Below, piece by piece: positions 25,313 to 31,830 of a stretch of DNA of 35,076 nucleotides (position 1 is its first letter; each line of letters begins with the position of its first letter). The stretch comes from an uncultured Alteromonadaceae bacterium (lineage in GTDB: Bacteria > Pseudomonadota > Gammaproteobacteria > Enterobacterales > Alteromonadaceae), in contig CATMRP010000033.1 of the NCBI GenBank assembly GCA_950073835.1, positions 1-35,076 on the forward strand. Direction: 5' to 3'. A program made the position numbers and the translations under genes. Under the pieces are notes generated by a model. The model had not been told where the DNA came from, ran no database searches, and worked only from the letters and a program-made list of their open reading frames with translations.

Positions 25313-27727
25313 TTAGTAGGTGTAGCCAACCGTGATGCCGTATGTCATAGGACTTCCCACGAAACGAGCCGTAGTGTCAGATGATGCAATCAGGTTAGTA
25401 ACGTAGTATTCATCTGATATATTTTTGCCCCATAACGTAACTTTCCAATGATAATCGGCTGACTCAAATCCCAGTCGAGCATTCCATACTGCATAGCCAT
25501 CCATTACATTGTAATCAGGCTTAATAGTTCTTGCTCCCGCTGCGTATTGCTCGGCAGTGAGTTCCAATGTACTGGCTCCGAAAGCTGCCTCCGATTCAGA
25601 TTGCCCTGTGACACCGATACCAGCAAAAACAGTAGCTCCACTATTCATCGTTAATCGATAATCTGCGTCTAAACTGTAAGTCCACTCAGGTGTGAAAGGG
25701 ATAGGTTCACCCTTAAAATCGATGCCTGAAACACCATTAAAACCTATGCCATTTTTATAGTCTGTTACTTCAGAATCTAAGTAAGTAACACCTGCACTTA
25801 ATGTCAACTCATCAGTAATGATAGCGACAACATCAGCGTCGATACCGAATATTTCCGTTTCAGGTACATTGTCTAAGGTATCCAGTAAGCCAAAAATTGG
25901 GTCAAGGGTTTTGGTTCTTAATTGTTTATCTTTGTATTCATAAAAGAAGGTGGCGGCATTGAATTGAATAGTGCGTTCTGCCATTGTGGCTTTTACACCT
26001 AGTTCATAAGCTAATACAGATTCTTGTGTTACAGGATCTAACTGGAAGAAGTTAGCTGCTGCTAAAGCTGGAAAACTGCCTGATTTATAGCCTTTAGAAA
26101 TGTTACCGTAGACCAAGGTGTCAGAATTTACTGCGTAATCGAGACCAAACCGCCAAGAAGCATTGTTTTCATCTAGACTTTTTGTATAAACTTCCCCAGG
26201 AACTCTGTTGTCGTTAAGGGTATAACAATCATTAACACCAACAATATTAAAAGGTACAGCAAGGCCATTACTAAAATCACCATCGCCCCCGTTTAACAAA
26301 TCACCTAGTATATTGAATAGACTGCCAACATTGGCTCCTTGTCCAGCATCAATGGCTGATGGATCATTGGCTGCTACAAAATTACAGCTTTCTACTTCAA
26401 TGCTAGAATCGGTATATCGGGCGCCAATCTTTACCGTCAAATCATCATTAATATTGTAGTCAATATTACCAAAAACGGCATAGGCGTTTATTTCTTGCTC
26501 TAATGAAATACCCGATGTATTAATATAAACGTTAGCTGCATTGTAATTAGTGGAGTCACGATAATTGAGAATTTCTTTTTCGAGCGTATTACTTTTTTCA
26601 TAATTTGCACCGATAACCCAATTCATATTTTGGGTGTAACCTGCCAAACGGATTTCACTAATCCACGTATCAATTTCTCCATCTATTGGTGCTAAATCGA
26701 ACAGTACCAGTGAGGTGCCATCGCCATCTGTGTGTTGGGTTTGCTCAAAGTCTTGATAGGTAGTTAAAGCGGTTAAGGTCATTTCACTGGTAAGATCCCA
26801 GTCCCCTCTAAAAATAAGTTGGCTAAATTCTCTGTCAGTTGAAGGGTCAATATCAGGAGACCAATCAGCTGCTCTATTGTCTTCTTGGCTAATAGGTAAT
26901 GCCAGTACGCCTTCTAAATTACTATCGCCTGGAATAACAACCTGAGGGTTGATGGCAATCAATTGCTGGGCTTGAGGGTCTGATTTGTCAGTCCAAGTAT
27001 TAAAATTCAATAAGTACTTTGAAGTATCTGATGGTTCATAAGTCATCACTAAACGTCCAGCAAAGTACTCCTGGGCACCATTTTCATCATTTCTGGTGCT
27101 GCTTTTTTGCCATTCGTCTGAATTGAGGCCTGTCACTGACAATCGAGCATTAATGTTGTCGGTTAATGAGCCACTAACATAACCATTAAATTCCATCTTA
27201 TTAAAGCGTCCATAGCTGACATTACCTCCTGCTTCAAAGTCTTCTGTGGGTTTGGCTGAAATAAAGTTAATGGCACCACCCGTTGAGTTTTGGCCAAATA
27301 AAATACCCTGTGGTCCTTTTAACACTTCCACGCGTTCTAAGTCATAAGCTGAATGGCTAGCCAACACGGGGAAAGGCATAGGCGCCTCATCTAAATATAG
27401 GCTGGTAGCGGGATAAGCGCCTAGTGTTTGTTCATTAAAGCCAATTCCTCGTAATGTAAATATAGGGGTGTTGGCGGTACTGGCTGAATAGACCAGACCA
27501 GGTACAACGGAGGAAATATCTTCCAACGACGTTAATTTTTGTTCTTCTAATTTATCAACTGAAATAGCGGAAATAGAAAGCCCGACATCATTGACACTTT
27601 GAGTACGTTTATTGGCGGTGACGACGATTTGTTCCAATTCCTCTGATGCTGCAGCGGTTGCAGAAAATCCTAGGGAAACGGCTAGATAGACTGCATTAAA
27701 TGGTAATAAATCATTTTTGTTACGCAT
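25313..27727 (-). CDS. TonB-dependent outer-membrane receptor (cargo)
   Basis: From the ATG at 27727 (AAGG 8 bases upstream) the precursor is 804 aa; the open frame reaches 27832 but that stretch is not a signal sequence. It shows a signal peptide ending ATAAAS, a TonB-box-like EQIVVTA, a plug domain and a 22-strand-type barrel ending in an aromatic residue. The plug contains RVEVLKGPQGILFGQNSTGGAINF. It lacks the usual ferric-siderophore plug details and resembles the sphingomonad/alteromonad receptors for diverse organic molecules. It needs TonB-ExbBD from elsewhere. It heads the minus-strand cargo genes and is divergent from the LuxR regulator, which probably controls it. Confidence 0.93.
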   Translation of the reverse strand: MRNKNDLLPFNAVYLAVSLGFSATAAASEELEQIVVTANKRTQSVNDVGLSISAISVDKLEEQKLTSLEDISSVVPGLVYSASTANTPIFTLRGIGFNEQTLGAYPATSLYLDEAPMPFPVLASHSAYDLERVEVLKGPQGILFGQNSTGGAINFISAKPTEDFEAGGNVSYGRFNKMEFNGYVSGSLTDNINARLSVTGLNSDEWQKSSTRNDENGAQEYFAGRLVMTYEPSDTSKYLLNFNTWTDKSDPQAQQLIAINPQVVIPGDSNLEGVLALPISQEDNRAADWSPDIDPSTDREFSQLIFRGDWDLTSEMTLTALTTYQDFEQTQHTDGDGTSLVLFDLAPIDGEIDTWISEIRLAGYTQNMNWVIGANYEKSNTLEKEILNYRDSTNYNAANVYINTSGISLEQEINAYAVFGNIDYNINDDLTVKIGARYTDSSIEVESCNFVAANDPSAIDAGQGANVGSLFNILGDLLNGGDGDFSNGLAVPFNIVGVNDCYTLNDNRVPGEVYTKSLDENNASWRFGLDYAVNSDTLVYGNISKGYKSGSFPALAAANFFQLDPVTQESVLAYELGVKATMAERTIQFNAATFFYEYKDKQLRTKTLDPIFGLLDTLDNVPETEIFGIDADVVAIITDELTLSAGVTYLDSEVTDYKNGIGFNGVSGIDFKGEPIPFTPEWTYSLDADYRLTMNSGATVFAGIGVTGQSESEAAFGASTLELTAEQYAAGARTIKPDYNVMDGYAVWNARLGFESADYHWKVTLWGKNISDEYYVTNLIASSDTTARFVGSPMTYGITVGYTY

Positions 27728-27839
27728 ATCAGATACCTTTTTTGTTGTTTCAGTTAGTTTTTGATAAAGCAGTAGATATAAGGAACGCTTTAATAATGAA
27801 GGCATCATCGTTGAAGTGCTTTTTTTTTCCAATAGACGG

Positions 27840-27859
27840 ATTTCCGTAAATTTGGAAAT
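27840..27859. promoter_or_regulatory. 20-bp inverted repeat, candidate LuxR-regulator operator
   Basis: ATTTCC and GGAAAT are perfect inverted arms separated by 8 bases, total span 20 bp, in the divergent region between the receptor and the LuxR-type gene. A 20-bp dyad is the usual size of sites bound by LuxR-type dimers. It is 113 bases upstream of the receptor ATG and 105 bases upstream of the regulator -35 element. Confidence 0.4.
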
Positions 27860-27963
27860 GTGACTAGATGCGGATACTTGTTGTTATCAATCACTCAAAG
27901 CTAACAGGCTCTTGGGGAATAAGCCCTATTTGAAAAATCTCAGAATTATTACTCGCAAACTGT

Positions 27964-27992
27964 TTGACAAAAGTTAATCCGTATATTATAAC
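27964..27992 (+). promoter_or_regulatory. Strong sigma-70 promoter of the LuxR-type gene
   Basis: A perfect TTGACA at 27964-27969 and TATAAC (5 of 6) at 27987-27992 are separated by 17 bases. A start around 27999 would leave a leader of about 28 bases before the ATG at 28027. This rules out the longer open frame that begins with the TTG of the -35 box. Confidence 0.78.
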
Positions 27993-28026
27993 GGTGAATT
28001 ATCGTTTTAATAACAAAATATTAACA

Positions 28027-28767
28027 ATGGGTGATCGTAGCTTTGCTCAACTAAATAAGGCTTTTGGTAAAAAAATAAATAAGGACTCACAAGCCGATGG
28101 TGTTAGCTTACTGGTGTATAGTAAAGCTGAGGTGGCAAAAAAAGTATCTTATATTTATCAGTCTGGTATTAGCCAAGATGTGATGTTTGACTACACTCAA
28201 GGAGCTTTTCTCCATGATCCTTATTTATTTGAAGCATCTCATTCATTGGCTTATGGAAAAACGTATGCCAACATTCAACATACTCCAGAGATAGAGTGTG
28301 GTGATGTGGTATCTCGTTCACTCAAATATTGGTCTTTTTTAAAAGGCTATAATGTAAGAGAAACCGCAGCCTGTATTAAAGCAGTGTCGGATAATATATT
28401 TTTGATTGTGGGCTTGTCTTCCGATGAAAATAATAATGCCATCTGCTTTGAGCGAACACTGAATACTATGGATGACTGGCTGAATGAATCCAGTCAGTAT
28501 TTATTGGAATATTGTTTAAATCGGACTTTTCTGGATGAACATTGTGAAATAGTCACAGGTGCTATTCAAGCACAATTACCTCAACTAACTGGGCGAGAAG
28601 GGCAAGTAGTACAGCAGCTTTTTCAAGGGAAAAGTAATAAGGTCATTAGTGCTGAGTTGACCTTGTCTGAATACACTATAGAAAACTATTTACGTCGTAT
28701 TTACAAGAAGTTTGGGGTACATAGTAGAACCGCATTAATTACTAAGATACGCCAACATTCGCTTTAA
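28027..28767 (+). CDS. LuxR-type transcriptional regulator of the cargo
   Basis: Started at the ATG at 28027 the product is 246 aa. The N-terminal domain (about 1-175) is not recognised and shows no clear acyl-homoserine-lactone pocket residues. The C-terminal GerE-type helix-turn-helix (about 187-242) contains LTGREGQVVQQLFQGKSNKVISAEL, followed by EYTIENYLRRIYKKFGVHSRT. It therefore resembles the ligand-sensing LuxR solos and may bind the molecule imported by the divergent TonB receptor; that link is inferred. The start has no obvious ribosome-binding site. The stop codon is only 2 bases before the IS256-type inverted repeat. Confidence 0.85.
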   Translation: MGDRSFAQLNKAFGKKINKDSQADGVSLLVYSKAEVAKKVSYIYQSGISQDVMFDYTQGAFLHDPYLFEASHSLAYGKTYANIQHTPEIECGDVVSRSLKYWSFLKGYNVRETAACIKAVSDNIFLIVGLSSDENNNAICFERTLNTMDDWLNESSQYLLEYCLNRTFLDEHCEIVTGAIQAQLPQLTGREGQVVQQLFQGKSNKVISAELTLSEYTIENYLRRIYKKFGVHSRTALITKIRQHSL

Positions 28768-28769
28768 CG

Positions 28770-28796
28770 GAGACTGTAACTAATTTTGTGTAACTG
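28770..28796 (+). repeat. IS256-type left inverted repeat (right flank of cargo)
   Basis: Starts GAGACTGTAAC and continues with TTTTGTGTAACTG. It is the inverse of the end at 22443-22468, with ten terminal bases identical. It opens the IS256-type copy whose N-terminal transposase piece follows, and it begins 2 bases after the LuxR stop codon. Confidence 0.8.
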
Positions 28797-28836
28797 CTTA
28801 TTTCAAAATACTCTATTAAGAGTTAAGGATAGGCAG

Positions 28837-28965
28837 ATGAACATGAATAAGAAAGAGCTTGAAGCTTTCGCAAAGGAAGTAGCGAGAGGGATTAAAACTC
28901 CTGAGGACTTGAACGAGTTTAGCCAGATGCTGAAGATAATCACTGTTGATGCGGCATTTAAGTAA
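28837..28965 (+). pseudogene. IS256-family transposase, N-terminal fragment
   Basis: The 42-codon frame MNMNKKELEAFAKEVARG followed by IKTPEDLNEFSQMLKIITVDAA is the typical IS256-type N-terminus. The match ends near 28955 and a stop follows after the sequence diverges, so over 85 percent of the protein is missing. It is preceded by the left inverted repeat and an AAGGAT ribosome-binding site. Confidence 0.82.
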
Positions 28966-29005
28966 CCGTTCACCAGAGTCCTATTGACAGATCTGGTCGG
29001 AGCTA

Positions 29006-29033
29006 TTTCACTTAAATTGTGAAACTTAAATTG
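29006..29033. repeat. Unassigned repeat block between IS remnants
   Basis: ACTTAAATTG occurs twice, 14 bases apart (29010 and 29024), and TTTCAC/GTGAAA form a dyad over 29006-29024. The block lies in 85 bases (28966-29049) that belong to neither the IS256- nor the IS110-type piece, and looks like the end of another element. I could not assign it. Confidence 0.5.
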
Positions 29034-29049
29034 CCCAATATCACCCACG

Positions 29050-29742
29050 CTAGCTAAAAAAACCGGACGCAGTCAGCGGACCCACACCTTCAATTGCCAT
29101 CAAGCGTTTTGCGTCCTCATCTTGTTGCACCTGCATTGTAATATCATGCTCATACTGTGCAATTTCACTGTCCAGGACACACAGGCGTCTATATTGTCTG
29201 TGGATCAATGTTCGAAGCAGGTGTGGCAATCCATTTTCTGCATCCTCCAGCAACTCGGGCTGTAACATGGGTAGCTTTTCACGTCCCAGAGATAGCACTT
29301 TGCCAAATTCCATCAATAGCCCCCGTATTTGGTTGACCAACGCTGTGCGTTCCGAGACCAGAAGAGCGCGAATTCGGTGCATCGCCAATACGGCTTGTTG
29401 CTCTTCGTCTTTTTATCGCTACAAACCTCATATCAGGCCGGGAAGCAGCCTCACATATTGCCTGCGCATCATTCTGGTCATCTTTATTGCCTTTGCGATA
29501 CGGTGCCACAAACTGTGGGGCTATCAACTTCACAGTATGGCCTAATTTTATTAATACTCTGGCCCAGTAATGGGCACTGCCACAGCTTTTCATTGCGACA
29601 ATACAAGGCGGTAAATGAACAAAAAACTGTAAAAGGCCTGTACGTTTAATTGTATTACGAAGTGCTGGTTTTCATGCTCATCAACACCATGCAAATCGAA
29701 AAAATTTTTGGCTAAACCCACCCCAATACGCATCAAAGTCAT
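29050..29742 (-). pseudogene. IS110-family transposase, frameshifted and truncated
   Basis: The ATG at 29742 follows GGAGAG and gives MTLMRIGVGLAKNFFDLHGV, an IS110-type start with its catalytic-type aspartate position occupied by G9. A frameshift near 29670 is needed to continue as ALRNTIKRTGLLQFFVHLPPC and then KSCGSAHYWAR, LIAPQFVAPYRKG and NDAQAICEAA. A second shift near an A-run at about 29410 restores AVLAMHRIRALLVSERTAL through EGVGPLTASGFF. The C-terminal 130 or so residues with the serine are absent. It cannot be active. The 82 bases up to 29824 probably hold the element's left end. Confidence 0.85.
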
Positions 29743-29824
29743 AGGGCTCTCCTCATTGATTAAAGACATTCAACTTAATCATGGCACATCGATGCCGAGT
29801 GCGAGGGGAGCCCATCCCATTTCC

Positions 29825-31261
29825 CTAACTCAGCCAGCCTTTACGAATTCGGGAGTCGCGATAGCGCCATACGCAGGCAGCAAAAACAACAAATGCAACA
29901 TCGATAACCAGCGAATTCAATACCATCACGTCAGGGTAATGCACTACAGCGTGGGTAACGGGTAATATAACAAGCAGTATTGTTAGCATTTTCAATAAAC
30001 CCAGATGAGTTTTAACCAGCACTTGTTGCCGCAATGCGCCAACCAGTACAGCGGTTAATATAACCCAGAATACGGGCTTTGTTGCCAGTCCGAATAGCAG
30101 CGAGGCAATGGCAGCAATAACCATGGCTATAGGTGTACCCCATACTATGCCCACCCAAAGTTGATTCAAAATATCCTGTTTTTGCCGCTTTGCCAGCCAC
30201 AGGTTTATCCCGGTCACAGAAATAATTGTCAGTGCAAAGCCCATTAACCCGAAAAATATTTTCATGGCTTCTGGCCCAAAGTGACCAAAGTGGATGCGAT
30301 ACACCGAAAAAATCGCCTGCTGCCCGGCTTTGCCATCCGAATAACCCACTTTGTTGATGTAATTGCCATGGGAATCAAAGCGATACTGTTCAGCATAGAT
30401 CAGTTTATCCATGTGTTGCGAACTGAGCAAAATGTACTGACTGTCTCTGGTAGCATTCTCCAACGTGACAAAAATCGGCTGGGTATTCGGTGCAATGCGG
30501 TCTAATTCGGTCAAAGCGCCCGCTATGTTTGCTATCTGAGGTTGCGCCTCTACCTGTATGGATGAGCCATAAATATCGGCAAACAAATCCATTTTATTGC
30601 CGGCATACAGCGCGTCAGCGTAAAACGAGGTCAGGAACGACGCCAGGCCAAAATACACGCCGGTTAATGCAATCATCAAGTGAAAGGGGAGTCCCCACAC
30701 GCTCATTCGATTATGTAAATCACCCTGGGTTAATTGTTCGTTATTGCCGGTACGTAAACGAAATGCGTCTTTAAAAATGCGTCTGTGGGCAATGATACCG
30801 GAGATGATCAGTGCGCTTAGCATGGCGCCCAGCATACTCACTATCATCATCCCTGTGTCTTCAGGTAAATGCAGCGCAACATGCAAGTCTACAATCAAGT
30901 CGGTGATCGGCGTGCTGGAGGGTTCACTTAAAGACCCATCAGGCGCGATATTCCATACCTCGCCATCGGCACTGATGCGTGCGCGAGGCAGATCCTGTGT
31001 GGGTAAACGCACAACGATGTCACCTTCCGCGCTGCCGCCCTGCATGGTTAAGAACTGTTCGTAGGCGGCCTGAATGGTGGCCGGGGAATAATCGAGGTTG
31101 TCTGCGACATGGGGTTGCTCCCAGCGGAGCAGTTCCTGCGAAAAAACAGAAAGTGCACCGGAAAAACACACCCAGTACATTAATACACTGACAGCCAGTC
31201 CTACCCATGCATGGCTTTTTAACGCATTTTTATTGGCGTTGGGAGAAATCGAAATCTTCAT
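29825..31261 (-). CDS. PepSY-domain membrane protein (iron-uptake associated)
   Basis: The product is 478 aa from the ATG at 31261; a GTG 3 codons upstream, overlapping the previous stop, is the alternative. It has the PepSY-associated membrane-helix pattern: an N-terminal span (about 19-38, VLMYWVCFSGALSVF), a periplasmic domain, and several further spans, including SMLGAMLSALIISGII and WGLPFHLMIALTGVYFGL. Such proteins are encoded with siderophore receptors and are thought to be ferric-siderophore reductases in the inner membrane. It is the last gene of the receptor operon. The IS110-type remnant begins right after its stop, so the very C-terminus may have been altered. Confidence 0.88.
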   Translation of the reverse strand: MKISISPNANKNALKSHAWVGLAVSVLMYWVCFSGALSVFSQELLRWEQPHVADNLDYSPATIQAAYEQFLTMQGGSAEGDIVVRLPTQDLPRARISADGEVWNIAPDGSLSEPSSTPITDLIVDLHVALHLPEDTGMMIVSMLGAMLSALIISGIIAHRRIFKDAFRLRTGNNEQLTQGDLHNRMSVWGLPFHLMIALTGVYFGLASFLTSFYADALYAGNKMDLFADIYGSSIQVEAQPQIANIAGALTELDRIAPNTQPIFVTLENATRDSQYILLSSQHMDKLIYAEQYRFDSHGNYINKVGYSDGKAGQQAIFSVYRIHFGHFGPEAMKIFFGLMGFALTIISVTGINLWLAKRQKQDILNQLWVGIVWGTPIAMVIAAIASLLFGLATKPVFWVILTAVLVGALRQQVLVKTHLGLLKMLTILLVILPVTHAVVHYPDVMVLNSLVIDVAFVVFAACVWRYRDSRIRKGWLS

Positions 31262-31262
31262 A

Positions 31263-31820
31263 CTAAACACTGTAAATTAGCAAATAACTCAACACGCCAA
31301 TGAGGCTGACAGATAAAACGGGTCGCCAATCTGTGTTGTCTGCACACAGCCAGTAAACAAAGGCGCCCCACAACACCGGCATGGTATAAATGCCCAGTGC
31401 AATCTGATTGACCTTATTCATGGGCAAGGCCGTGGTCCACACCACGGTAAGTAACATGGCACTGACAGCGCATAAAAAGATAACGGCAGCCGCTTTCAAC
31501 AAGCGCAGTGTGATATTGTTGACGCCAGGCCATTGCATACCCGACTCAAAGGGTAATACCACCCGTTTAATATTTTTATCTATGCGCTGTCTGGCAACAT
31601 AAATCCAGCTCCATGCTTGCAGTGAAAACGCCACCACCGCGTAACAGGTGCCTAATTCAGGGCCGTGCTCATAACTCCACAACCAAAGGCTGACCAGCAT
31701 CAAAACCACCGCTAACCCCTTCATTATCTGACCGGTTGCGGGCTGTTGAGTGCGCCAGGCTGTATAAAACATCCCCACCGCAAAAGCGCTGCCGGCAAAG
31801 GCAGCGAGAGATAGCATCAT
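31263..31820 (-). CDS. Small membrane protein of the siderophore operon
   Basis: The 185-aa product is very hydrophobic with about five to six membrane segments. The first half resembles DUF3325 and the second half (about 108-165, with PMNKVNQIALGIYTMPVLWGAFVYW) resembles DUF3649. In many bacteria these are two separate small proteins encoded between a siderophore receptor and a PepSY protein, so this may be a fusion. No catalytic motif is seen. It starts 10 bases after the receptor stop and ends 1 base before the PepSY start codon, indicating one operon. The domain assignment is tentative. Confidence 0.72.
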   Translation of the reverse strand: MMLSLAAFAGSAFAVGMFYTAWRTQQPATGQIMKGLAVVLMLVSLWLWSYEHGPELGTCYAVVAFSLQAWSWIYVARQRIDKNIKRVVLPFESGMQWPGVNNITLRLLKAAAVIFLCAVSAMLLTVVWTTALPMNKVNQIALGIYTMPVLWGAFVYWLCADNTDWRPVLSVSLIGVLSYLLIYSV

Positions 31821-31830
31821 GGTTTACCCA

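Larger units (their letters stand above)
20737..29824. mobile_element. Composite mobile-element region (Tn7-like end, IS21, IS256 x2, IS110 remnants and cargo)
   Basis: Everything between the yhiN stop and the end of the pepSY gene is mobile or foreign. The order is Tn7-like end, truncated tnsA, istB fragment, IS256-type remnant, AT-rich cargo, second IS256-type remnant, unassigned repeat segment, IS110-type remnant. Host-like composition resumes at 29825. No second Tn7-like end was recognised, so the original transposon is eroded and cannot move as such. Confidence 0.75.

Noticed and set aside
27964-28026. N-terminal extension of the LuxR-type frame to 27964
   Set aside because: The TTG codon is part of a perfect -35 box and the -10 lies inside the extension, so this part cannot be translated from its own promoter.
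28803-29048. 81-codon minus-strand frame
   Set aside because: It lies antisense over the IS256-type N-terminal fragment and the repeat block, with no family resemblance or ribosome-binding site.
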